A stretch of 64,000 nucleotides of DNA from an uncultured Monoglobus sp. GTDB lineage: Bacteria > Bacillota > Clostridia > Monoglobales > Monoglobaceae. Positions within the stretch are counted from its first letter, which is position 1; each line of letters starts with the position of its first letter. This document shows positions 1 through 8,400 of the stretch, in pieces. A program made the translations under genes and the position numbers. The stretch covers positions 1 through 64,000 of the forward strand of contig CANQMT010000008.1 in NCBI GenBank assembly GCA_947625055.1, given 5' to 3'. The notes below the pieces were generated by a model. The model was not told the origin of the DNA. It saw only the letters and a list, made by a program, of their open reading frames with translations, and made no database searches.

Positions 1-137
1 TGTTAGTTTCATTTTACACAAAAGTTGCTATGTTGTCTATTTTTAATTAGTGTTGCACTTCACATGATAACATGCCCCGTCCCCTACGAAATTGGTGCGC
101 AAAATGCCGTAGGGGTGGATATTATCCGCCCGTTTGC

Positions 138-260
138 CTCGCCCCTTGGGGATAATCAGCAAGCTTGCTTGCGGGTTCAAAGCTATCTTTCAAAATTGCT
201 TGCAATTTTGACTAAGAGCTTCCTTGATGGTGGCGCCGAAGGCGACGGAGAGGGGTCAAC
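138..260 (+). repeat. dispersed intergenic repeat, copy 1
   Basis: The unit begins with CTCGCCCCTTGGGG, runs through an AATCAGCAAGCTTGCTTGCG core with the internal hairpin CAAAATTGCTTGCAATTTTG, and ends GAGAGGGGTCAAC. A clearly related copy lies at 51531-51650, matching over roughly 80 of the central bases. A shorter version lacking the central part lies inverted at 351-407. Such CCCCTTGGGG/GAGGGG-bounded units are common intergenic repeats in gut Firmicutes; what they do is not known to me. Confidence 0.7.
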
Positions 261-350
261 ATAGGTGCCAGAGATTAGTGAATAGGGACTAGGATTGAAG
301 AATCTCAGTGAGATATTCCTAGTACCTAGTTGCTATTTCCTAGTCTCTAC

Positions 351-407
351 GTTAACCCCTCTCAGTCTGCGGACAAGCCGCAGCCAGCTCTCCCCAAGGG
401 GCGAGCC
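351..407 (-). repeat. short inverted copy of the dispersed repeat
   Basis: Read on the minus strand this begins GGCTCGCCCCTTGGGGAGAG and ends GAGAGGGGTTAAC, with a CTGCGGCTTGTCCGCAG hairpin in the middle. The two ends match the ends of the repeat at 138-260 in opposite orientation, but the long central core is absent. The pair could fold into a large cruciform or hairpin. Confidence 0.6.
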
Positions 408-412
408 ACGGA

Positions 413-940
413 TTATGGGCGAGCGCCGTAGGGCGCGCAGGGATCGGCGACGACGCGGCGGGCCGCGGTGGCGGCATCGCGGAAGGTTTGGTTTTCGTAT
501 ACGCCGGTGGGGGAGTCGAGCGAGGTTTCGCGAACGCCGGAGCGGGTCGCGTGGATAATGTTCCCGTTTCCCGAATATACGGCGGCGTGGTCGGTCACGC
601 CGTCGTTTTCATAGTCAAAAAATATTAAATCGCCGGGCATGAGCTCCGATATATCTATCGGTTTGCCGTATTCAAGCTGGCTGTCGGTGCCGCCGTTTGA
701 CATTTCGATCCCGACATTTGAGCAGGCGTACCAAATCAGGCCAGAGCAGTCAAAGCTTTCGGGCCCGAGACGGTTTTCGGATGAATACGGCCTGCCCATG
801 CAGTTTGCGCGGATAAACCCGACCAAGATATTATCGCTCTCCGGCATCGGAGGCGGCGCGGCGTTTTTCGGAAAAAGCGCGGGCGCCGAAAAAACCGCGC
901 ACAACAAAACGCATACCGCCGAGATAACAAATTTCTTCAT
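413..940 (-). CDS. secreted NlpC/P60 cell-wall hydrolase
   Basis: The 175-residue protein has an N-terminal signal peptide (about 1-19) and one NlpC/P60 papain-like domain. The catalytic triad is visible: Cys65 in FDCSGLIW, His118 in TDHAAVY and His130 in NIIHA. The family hydrolyses peptidoglycan stem peptides, typically gamma-D-Glu-DAP bonds, outside the membrane. There is no separate wall-binding domain, so it is a minimal secreted endopeptidase. It lies 38 nt downstream of radC on the same strand and may be read with it; the ribosome site before the ATG is weak. The last 15 or so residues (ARRVVADPCAPYGARP) fall in repeat-like GC-rich DNA, so the native C-terminus may have been altered by repeat insertion. 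Confidence 0.85.
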   Translation of the reverse strand: MKKFVISAVCVLLCAVFSAPALFPKNAAPPPMPESDNILVGFIRANCMGRPYSSENRLGPESFDCSGLIWYACSNVGIEMSNGGTDSQLEYGKPIDISELMPGDLIFFDYENDGVTDHAAVYSGNGNIIHATRSGVRETSLDSPTGVYENQTFRDAATAARRVVADPCAPYGARP

Positions 941-978
941 TATTTAACGATATGCGTAAAAAATTCTTTTATTCGCTG

Positions 979-1704
979 TTATAGAATATTGGCCTCGCGG
1001 AAGCTGTAATATTCGTCTCCTGCGTAGATTATGTGATCCAAAAGCTTTATGTCCGCCTCGCCGAGAGCCGACTCGATGCTGCCCGTCACCCGTCTGTCGG
1101 CCTCGCTGGGGAACGCTATGCCGCTTGGATGGTTGTGGCTCAGGATGACATATACAGCGCCGCAAAGCACCGCCTCTCTTATAATTTTGGCTTTGTCGAA
1201 GGTCAGATAGTCCAGAGAGCCTTCGGCTACGCTGTTAAGCTTTATGACTTTAAGGTTTCTATCAAGGTACATCACGTGCATTCGCTCGTAGACAGCGTCA
1301 AGATATTGACTGAGCATATATTCGCGAAGCTCACCAAGAATTTCGGCCTCACTCTTTTTGCCTTTTGAATTAAGGTGCCGCGACTTTGCGGCGGCCTTCA
1401 TAAACTTCGGCATACAGTGCAGAAAACCGGCGGTTCTCTCGCCGACGCCTTTGACTTTTTTAAGCTCGTTCACATCCGCCATAAGCACGCCGTAAAGCGA
1501 GCCGAATTTGTCGATTAGGTTATGGGCTATGGAATTTGTGTTCCCTCTGGAAATAACGGAATAGAGCATGATCTCCAAAAGTTCGTGTTCGGGCAGATTT
1601 TCGTAGCCTATCTTCTCGGCCTTTTCGTACATTCTCCGCCGGTGCCCTTCGTGTATGTTTTCCTTTTTCTTGCCGCTTTCAGCGGCGGATGTCTCTTTTT
1701 TCAT
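979..1704 (-). CDS. radC: RadC/JAB-domain protein
   Basis: This 241-residue protein has the RadC layout. An N-terminal helix-hairpin-helix region (about 60-95, with VKGVGERTA) precedes a C-terminal JAB1/MPN-like metalloprotease domain carrying the zinc motif LSHNHPSG followed by a downstream Asp. The biochemical role of RadC is unsettled: it was named for DNA repair, but the repair phenotype was later questioned and links to recombination or competence have been proposed. The ATG is preceded by a GAGGAAAG ribosome site. It sits 29 nt downstream of the AraC regulator gene and 38 nt upstream of the NlpC/P60 gene, all on the minus strand, so the three may share a transcript. Confidence 0.9.
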   Translation of the reverse strand: MKKETSAAESGKKKENIHEGHRRRMYEKAEKIGYENLPEHELLEIMLYSVISRGNTNSIAHNLIDKFGSLYGVLMADVNELKKVKGVGERTAGFLHCMPKFMKAAAKSRHLNSKGKKSEAEILGELREYMLSQYLDAVYERMHVMYLDRNLKVIKLNSVAEGSLDYLTFDKAKIIREAVLCGAVYVILSHNHPSGIAFPSEADRRVTGSIESALGEADIKLLDHIIYAGDEYYSFREANIL

Positions 1705-1733
1705 TTTTCTGCTTTCCTCGGTGCTGCCGCATA

Positions 1734-2567
1734 TTAAAACGTGTAGTTCGCCTTACGGTATTTGCTGGGCGACACTCCCATGATCTTTTTGAAAACGTCT
1801 CCGAAATAGTTGCTGTCTTTGTATCCGCAGAAGCGGGCGATCTCCGTGACCGAGTACTGCGTCTCAACAAGCATGTTGGTTGCCATCTTTATGCGGACGT
1901 TGTTGAGATACTCGTTAAAACCGAATCCCGTTACCTTTTTGAATTTCTTTGAAAAATAGGTCGGGCTCATATACGCCATCTTTGAAATGTCCGCCAGCGT
2001 GATCTGTTGATTGTAATAATTGATTATGTACTTGCATACCTGCTGTATACGTTCCTCATGAACGCTGATGTCGTCAAACGGCGCAACGCTGTGTCCCGCG
2101 CAGCGGTCGAGAAAGATCATGATCTCCGCCATGTGCGAATGGGCGAGATATTCGGCGTACTCGTCATTTTTTTCGCATTCGGCGCTCAGCTTGTGGAGCA
2201 GAGCCTCAAAAGCGTATCTTTTTGAAATAGGCACATGGACCTTTTTCGCGCCGAAGGCGTTCATAAAAAGGTCGCGGTCAATATTCTCGCAGGCGCGCTC
2301 GACAAATTTTTCGTTGAATGTCATAAGATACCGCTCGTAGTAATTCTCCGACGTGATCATTGTTGTGAGATGCAGATCGCCTTTATTCACAAGTATGACG
2401 TCTCCGGGCTCCAAATTATAAAGTGTGTGATTTATGAAATAACGTCTGGTGCCCGCCATAAGGTAGTACACCTCGTAATAATCGTGCATATGTGAATTCT
2501 TCATAACGTAAGGTTTGCTGTTTTCCTCGCGTTCAATATAAATGTCTCTCCCCTCGGGTAGTCCCAT
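1734..2567 (-). CDS. AraC-family transcriptional regulator, probable pectin/uronate regulator
   Basis: The 277-residue protein has an N-terminal cupin-like ligand-binding domain (about 15-150, including the MHDYYEVYYLMAG region typical of AraC sugar sensors) and a C-terminal double helix-turn-helix (about 180-277). The second helix-turn-helix signature reads ARFCGYKDSNYFGDVFKKIMG. The start ATG has a strong GGAGGTGAT site. The gene is divergent from uxaC across a 315-nt AT-rich gap, the usual position of a local activator, so I infer that it responds to a pectin-derived sugar and controls the locus beginning at 2741. The ligand cannot be read from sequence. Confidence 0.9.
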   Translation of the reverse strand: MGLPEGRDIYIEREENSKPYVMKNSHMHDYYEVYYLMAGTRRYFINHTLYNLEPGDVILVNKGDLHLTTMITSENYYERYLMTFNEKFVERACENIDRDLFMNAFGAKKVHVPISKRYAFEALLHKLSAECEKNDEYAEYLAHSHMAEIMIFLDRCAGHSVAPFDDISVHEERIQQVCKYIINYYNQQITLADISKMAYMSPTYFSKKFKKVTGFGFNEYLNNVRIKMATNMLVETQYSVTEIARFCGYKDSNYFGDVFKKIMGVSPSKYRKANYTF

Positions 2568-2599
2568 ATGAATATCACCTCCAAAAATGTTCCGAGCTT

Positions 2600-2628
2600 A
2601 TTATAACATATTAGTGGCAATAAATCAA
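2600..2628 (-). promoter_or_regulatory. promoter of AraC-family gene
   Basis: On the minus strand TTGATT (2623-2628) and TATAAT (2600-2605) are separated by 17 nt, about 30 nt upstream of the ATG at 2567. Confidence 0.65.
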
Positions 2629-2740
2629 TAGTTTTTTGAAAAAATACTGAATATTTGCGCAGAAAAATAATTATCGGAAATTTTTCTATATTTTTTTATT
2701 TTATTAGTCAAATATTCAGTTAATCTAAACAAAAAAACCT

Positions 2741-2770
2741 TTGCAAAAGAGTTATATAATAGTGTATAAT
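2741..2770 (+). promoter_or_regulatory. promoter candidate for uxaC-led pectin operon
   Basis: TTGCAA at 2741-2746 and TATAAT at 2765-2770 are 18 nt apart; a second TATAAT overlaps at 2755-2760. The leader to the ATG at 2883 is about 105 nt and contains a GCCCCGAA/TTGGGGC hairpin. Confidence 0.5.
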
Positions 2771-2882
2771 AAATAATAATAGGTGTGACATGCCCCGAAT
2801 TTTTGGGGCTTGCGCGGCAAAAAATTTTGGTAAAATAATTAACAATTTTTTATACAGGGCAGATGCCCGGGAGGTAATTATT

Positions 2883-4289
2883 ATGAAGAAATTTATGGAT
2901 AAAGACTTTATGCTGACAAATGATACGGCAAAAAAACTGTATCATGACTTTGCGGCTGATATGCCGATTTTTGATTATCATTGTCATCTGATCCCCCAAA
3001 TGATGTATGAAGACAAACCGTTTGACAATATTACGCAGATCTTTCTCGGCGGCGACCATTACAAGTGGCGCTATATGCGCTCCTGCGGCCTTGATGAGAA
3101 GTATATGACAGGCGACGCGCCTGATCAGGAGAAGTTCAGAGCTTTCTGCTCCGCGCTTCAGTACGGCATAGGCAACCCGCTCTATCACTGGACGCATCTT
3201 GAGCTTCAGAGATATTTCGGCATCGACACGGTCTGCCGCGCCGACACCGCAGACGAGATCTGGGAGAAGGCCAACAAAGTCATAAAAGAGACGCAGATGA
3301 GCCCCGCGAAGCTTATCAACCGGTCAAACGTCGCGGTTATCTGCACGACCGACGATCCTATCGACGATCTTGAGTGGCACAAAAAGATCAAGGAAAAAGG
3401 CCACATCAAGGCGAAGGTCCTGCCCGCTTTCAGACCCGACTTTATGATAAATATTGACAAGCCCACATTTGCGCCCTACATAGAGAAGCTGGCGGCTGTT
3501 TCGGGTGTTGAGATTGACAGCTATGAGGACTTGATCACGGCGATCTACAAGAGGATCGACTACTTCCACGAGGTAGGCAGCCGCGTTTCCGACCACGCGC
3601 TCGACAGCGTTCCCTATGAGGACGTTACAGAGGCCGAGGTCGAGGCTATTTTTAAGAAGGCAATGGCAGGCGAGAAGCTCACTCAGTGTGAGGTTGACGC
3701 TTATAAGAGCATGACGCTTATCAAGCTCGGCGAGAAGTACCACGATCTGGGCTGGGCTTATCAGCTCCACATCGGCGCTCTCCGCAACAACAACACCAGA
3801 ATGTTCGAGAAGCTCGGCGCCGACACAGGCTTTGACTCGATCAGCGACTACTGCATCGCGGCTCCGCTCTCTAAGCTCTTAAACGCGCTTGAGATGAAAA
3901 ACAAGCTGCCCAAGACCATACTCTACACCTTAAATCCCAAGGACAACTACGTTCTCGGAACAATGCTGGGCAACTTCCAGGGCTGCGAGGTCCCGGGCAA
4001 GATCCAGTTCGGTTCCGGCTGGTGGTTCAACGACCAGAGAGACGGCATGACCGAGCAGATGAAGGCTCTGGGCAACCTCGGCGCGCTCAACAAGTTCGTG
4101 GGCATGCTGACCGACTCCAGAAGCTTCCTGTCATACACCCGTCACGAGTATTTCAGAAGAATTATGTGCAACATTCTCGGCGGCTGGGTAGAAGCGGGTG
4201 AGTTCCCTGCGGATATGGACACTCTTGAGACAATAGTCAAGGGCATCTGCTTCAACAACGCCAAGAATTATTTCGGCATAGAGATTTAA
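2883..4289 (+). CDS. uxaC: uronate (glucuronate/galacturonate) isomerase
   Basis: The 468-residue protein belongs to the uronate isomerase family of the amidohydrolase superfamily. It interconverts D-galacturonate and D-tagaturonate (also D-glucuronate and D-fructuronate) in the cytoplasm and is the first step of the isomerase route. The metal-binding motif DYHCHL is near residue 35, and the C-terminal signature DSRSFLSYTRHEYFRR is intact. Length fits the family. I chose the ATG at 2883 because it follows a GGGAGGTAATTATT ribosome site; an upstream in-frame codon would add unrelated residues. It is followed 31 nt later by kdgK, and uxaB and uxaA lie further downstream, so the whole galacturonate-to-KDPG chain is in this locus. 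Confidence 0.96.
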   Translation: MKKFMDKDFMLTNDTAKKLYHDFAADMPIFDYHCHLIPQMMYEDKPFDNITQIFLGGDHYKWRYMRSCGLDEKYMTGDAPDQEKFRAFCSALQYGIGNPLYHWTHLELQRYFGIDTVCRADTADEIWEKANKVIKETQMSPAKLINRSNVAVICTTDDPIDDLEWHKKIKEKGHIKAKVLPAFRPDFMINIDKPTFAPYIEKLAAVSGVEIDSYEDLITAIYKRIDYFHEVGSRVSDHALDSVPYEDVTEAEVEAIFKKAMAGEKLTQCEVDAYKSMTLIKLGEKYHDLGWAYQLHIGALRNNNTRMFEKLGADTGFDSISDYCIAAPLSKLLNALEMKNKLPKTILYTLNPKDNYVLGTMLGNFQGCEVPGKIQFGSGWWFNDQRDGMTEQMKALGNLGALNKFVGMLTDSRSFLSYTRHEYFRRIMCNILGGWVEAGEFPADMDTLETIVKGICFNNAKNYFGIEI

Positions 4290-4320
4290 CCGGCGCATTG
4301 CGCGATAGGAGGTATTCCTT

Positions 4321-5349
4321 ATGAAATTTATTAAAAGAAACAAAAAGTATGATTTGGTGACAATGGGCGAGGTCATGCTCAGACTTTCGCCTCCGGGAAC
4401 GGACAAGATCTCCCAAAGCTACATATTTGACAAAAAGGCGGGCGGCGCCGAGCTCAACGTTGCCAACGGCAGCGCCATTCTCGGCATCGAGACCGGCATC
4501 ATCACCAAGCTGCCCGAAAACAAGATCGGACACTTTGTGCGCAACATGATAAGATACGGCGGCGTCAGCGACGATCTTATCGTTTACGACCATTCGCCCG
4601 AAAAGCGTCTCGGCATCTATTACTACGAAATGGGCGCTTATCCGAGGAAGTCGTCGGTTGTATATGACCGAGCCAATTCCTCGATGACGACGCTTAAAAT
4701 TGAGGAAATTCCCGAGTCGGTATTCGGCGAGACGGCGGTTTTCCATGTCAGCGGAATTACTCTCGCGCTTAACGAGTCCCTGCGCGAGACCACGATCGAG
4801 GTCATAAAGAAGTTCAAGGAAAACGGAACGATAATCTCGTTTGACATAAACTACCGCGCATCTCTGTGGGACGAGGCCACCGCGCGCGAGACGGTGACGT
4901 CGATATTCCCGTATGTGGATATTTTGTTCGTGTCCGAGGAGACCTCGCGGCGCATGCTGCAAAAGACCGGAACGCTCGAGGAGATCATGAAGAGCTACAG
5001 CGACGACTACGGCTGCAAGGTCGTGGCCACCACCCGCCGCGAAGTAATAAGCCCCAAAATACATAATTTTTCGTCGATGATCTATTATGACGGCGAGTTC
5101 TATGAGGAGGAGCCTTACAAGAATATCGAGGTCGTTGACCGCGTGGGCAGCGGCGACGCGTACCTCGCGGGCGCGCTTTACGCGATGATAGTGCATGACG
5201 ATATACGCAAGGCGGTCGAGTACGGCAACGCCATGTCCTCGGTCAAGAACACTGTTCTGGGCGATATGGCCGTCAGCAGCCTGAGCGAGATCAACAGCGT
5301 TATCGACAGCCACAAGTCGATCGGACGGCAGGACGAGATGAACAGATAG
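4321..5349 (+). CDS. kdgK: 2-dehydro-3-deoxygluconate (KDG) kinase, PfkB family
   Basis: The 342-residue PfkB/ribokinase-family sugar kinase shows the N-terminal GGAELNVANG sugar-binding segment and the C-terminal signature DRVGSGDAYLAGAL with the catalytic Asp. In this setting it would phosphorylate KDG, the product of altronate dehydratase, to KDPG. The KDPG aldolase that must follow is not in the window. The ATG has a good AGGAGG site. It follows uxaC by 31 nt with no terminator between them, and a hairpin at 5366-5398 follows it. KDG kinase rather than fructokinase or ribokinase is chosen from context. Confidence 0.9.
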   Translation: MKFIKRNKKYDLVTMGEVMLRLSPPGTDKISQSYIFDKKAGGAELNVANGSAILGIETGIITKLPENKIGHFVRNMIRYGGVSDDLIVYDHSPEKRLGIYYYEMGAYPRKSSVVYDRANSSMTTLKIEEIPESVFGETAVFHVSGITLALNESLRETTIEVIKKFKENGTIISFDINYRASLWDEATARETVTSIFPYVDILFVSEETSRRMLQKTGTLEEIMKSYSDDYGCKVVATTRREVISPKIHNFSSMIYYDGEFYEEEPYKNIEVVDRVGSGDAYLAGALYAMIVHDDIRKAVEYGNAMSSVKNTVLGDMAVSSLSEINSVIDSHKSIGRQDEMNR

Positions 5350-5365
5350 AAACATAACGATCGGT

Positions 5366-5403
5366 GAACAGCGAATAGCGAATAAAAATTCGCTGTTCGC
5401 TTT
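5366..5403 (+). terminator. hairpin after kdgK
   Basis: The arms GAACAGCGAAT (5366-5376) and ATTCGCTGTTC (5388-5398) pair perfectly, with a moderately T-rich tail (GCTTTCAC). It may only attenuate transcription into the lyase genes. The stem is built from an AGCGAATAGCGAATA-type word that recurs elsewhere in the window. Confidence 0.5.
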
Positions 5404-5434
5404 CACAATCTTTGATAAGAAAGGAAGAATGAAT

Positions 5435-8400
5435 ATGAAAACAATGCTTAAAAGAGCGGGCATGATGTTTGTCGCGCTGGCGGTAATACTGAGCTGCGTA
5501 TCGCTTCCCGCGCTCGCGGCCCGGGTAGAGCCCGCGGCGGCCGAAAACCGCGTTCCGGCCTTTCCCGGAGCGGAGGGCGGCGGCATGTGGACGACCGGCG
5601 CCAGAGGCGCCGAGAAGCCCGAGGTCTATCACGTTACCAGCCTTGCCGACAGCGGCGAGGGCTCGTTCCGCGACGCGGTCTCACAGGGGAACCGCATAGT
5701 CGTGTTTGACGTTTCGGGTTATATCGACCTTGACTCAAACGTCAACGTCAGCCACGACAACATGACGATCCTCGGCCAGACGGCGCCCGGCGACGGAATT
5801 TGCTTCCGCGGCAACAACATCAAGATCGGCGGAAACAACGTGATCCTGCGCTATCTGCGCTTCCGCGTGGGCTCAAAGCTCAAGGACGGCTCGGACACCA
5901 AGGCGCAGGACGGACTTGAGGTTCCCGACAACGGCAATAATATCATAATCGACCATTGTTCGGTTTCATGGGGAACGGACGAGAACCTTGCCGCCTACGC
6001 GGTAAAGGACCTGACCGTGCAGTACAGCATAATCTCCGAGGCGCTCAATCAGAGCGTCCATGACAAGGGCGAGCACGGCTACGCGGCGATCTGGGGCGGC
6101 GTCAATATGTCGGTTCATCATAACCTGATCGCCAGTCACAAGAGCCGCAACCCCAAGGTCGGCACATCCGAAACGGTCGCGATGACCGCGGGCTACACCG
6201 ACGCCGAGACGCTTGTTGACATGAAGAACAATGTGTTCTACAACTGGGGCGACAAATGCGGATACGGCACCGAGAACGGAGCAAAGACTTATATTCAGAA
6301 CAATATCTACCGCCCGGGCCCCGCGACGCCCGCGGGCAAGAGAGCGAGAATATTCGAGCTGAGCGTCGGTCAGAAATACGAGACAAACATGCTGGGCAGC
6401 GTGTACGCGGTCGGCAACAGGATCGACGTTGAAGCGAACGACCCCGATTATGCGAATGCTCAAAAGGTAAATGAGAACAACTGGCAGGACGATCTGCACA
6501 CAGGCGTTTATGTTGACAATAAGTTTTACAGCTCTACCGACAAGAGCAAGATGATAATTACCGAGCCCAACGAGCAGTATAAGCAGTACGAGGCGGAGTA
6601 CCCCATAACGCTCGACCCGGTTGACAGCGTTTATGAGGACGTGCTAAGCAACGCGGGCGCGACCCTGCCAAAGCGCGACAAAGTCGACGAGAGAGTTATA
6701 AACGAGGTAAGGACCCGCACCGCGCCGAGCGGCAGCAAGGGCAGCGTGGGCCTTCTGGACGATCCGCTTGACGGCGTTCCCGAGGGCAGCGAGGCCGAGT
6801 ATGACGACCGCGGCTATCCGATTTTCTCAAACGAGACGCGTCCCGCCGATTATGACGCGGACGGCGACGGCATTGCCGACTCGTGGGAGGATAAGATGGG
6901 GCTTAATAAGGAAAACGGGTATGACAGCCTTAAGATCGGCCCCGACGGCTACACATGGCTCGAGATATTCGTTGAGGAGAGCATAGCGGGCGTCAAAGAG
7001 CCCGCGGGCCTTGCGCTCAGCGCCGATGATAAGTATTACAAAACGACCGACACGATCACGGTGACGGCGGCCGAAGGCGGCGCCGCTCCCTCAAACTCGT
7101 GGGTAACGTCCTACGAAAACGGAATTGTGACAGTCGATCCGTCGGCTCAATACGAAAAGGCGGTCGCGGTCGCGGCTTCGTATGACGCGGGCGGCAGTCT
7201 GATCGACAGCAAAAACGCCGAGGTCGACAAAGCCTCGGGCACTGCTAATGTGGGCGAGGTCGCCCAAGGCGCGGTTACAAAGGTTTTCCTGTGGAGCGAT
7301 CTTGACGCGATCGAACCTCTGTGCGAGCCGTACACGGCTGGCGGCGGAGGAAGCGCCGGAGATATAACCGACGTTGAGATCTACTGCAACGACGCTCCCG
7401 CGGCGCAGGCCGAGAATATCGGCGGCGCGTGGACGGCGAATTTGACCGGACTTCCCACAGGCAATAATATACTGACAGCCAAGGCGGAAATGAGCGACGG
7501 CAGCTACAGCTTCAGCCCGATAAAGACCGTTCATGTGATCGGCGCGCAGGAAGCCGAGGGCTGGACAGCCTACGGAGAGGCATCGTATGACGGCGAATGT
7601 TATACTCTGACGTCCGGCTCTGAACTCGACTGTGAAAAGAGCGGAGATTTTAAGCTGGTAGGCAGAATTGATGATATTGACGAGGTCGGCGCGGGTCTCG
7701 GAGCCGACAACAATGATTCGAGCGAAGACGTAATGATCGCTAAAACTCTTAATAAGAATTACGAGCCTACAATAATTTATTATATTGCTACAAGCGGAAC
7801 CGGCGTACCGGAGATCTGGACGCCCACAAGCGGAAGTGCCGAAGATTACTCGCTTTTCGAGATAGAAAAAGCGGGCGGCAAAATCAGATTATACGCCGGC
7901 ACAAGCCTTGCCGACCTTGAAACCAATCTTGTCGCGGAGGGCGATGTCACGAGCGAGACATTCACCGTTTGGGCGTTTATGCTGAAAGAGGGAGGCGTGA
8001 CGGTTGATCCGAACGCGCAGCCGAAAATGTCGGTTTCGAAGTTCAGCATGCTGAAGCTGATCGAGACGGCGACAAATCCCAAGGTTGAGATAACCAATAT
8101 AAACGACAACGACAGGATCGATATAGCGGGATCTGAGCTCAAACTCAATGTCACATCCGACGGCGACACGCCGGTGACCGAGATATGGGTATACTTAAAC
8201 GGCGAGGCTGTCGCCCGCCGCGACGTGAACATAGTCGGTACGCAGGAGGTCACGATACCGCTTGAGTTTGCGGCGCCGACAAAGGGCGCGCTCACGGTTT
8301 ACGCCTTTGACGATAATTTGGGCAGAGGCGAAAAGACGATCAATGTTTCGATCTCGCAGGACGGCTCGCCCTGGCAGCTTGCCGATATAGGCTATGTTCC

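Larger units (their letters stand above)
1..412. other. gene-free region of dispersed repeats
   Basis: I find no credible gene here. The stretch holds a small hairpin-forming GGGGTGGATATTATCCGCCC motif (about 113-133), a long repeat unit at about 138-260, and an inverted partial copy at about 351-407. Between the two copies lies AT-rich sequence with short CTAGT/GATTAG-type direct and inverted words. The downstream gene on the minus strand ends at 413, so this is probably the 3' flank of that gene filled with intergenic repeat debris. Confidence 0.6.
2568..2882. other. divergent regulatory gap between araC-type gene and uxaC
   Basis: This 315-nt AT-rich interval contains a promoter for each flanking gene (2600-2628 minus, 2741-2770 plus). 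In the uxaC leader there is a perfect short hairpin, GCCCCGAATTTTTGGGGC (about 2793-2810), followed by a second GC-rich hairpin-prone stretch and the AGGCAGATGCCCGGGAGG region before the start. No coding potential was seen. Operators for the neighbouring AraC protein would be expected between 2630 and 2740, but no clear direct repeats stand out. Confidence 0.5.

Noticed and set aside
4252-5586. Long open frame antisense to kdgK (444 codons)
   Set aside because: It lies entirely opposite a clear PfkB kinase gene, has no ribosome site and its product is Val/Arg/His-rich with no recognisable motif: a codon-bias shadow.
6847-6980. Dockerin module in the first PL1 lyase
   Set aside because: There is a single DADGDGIADSW-type Ca loop, not the duplicated dockerin pattern, and no cohesin proteins are present; it fits a thrombospondin-3-like Ca loop.
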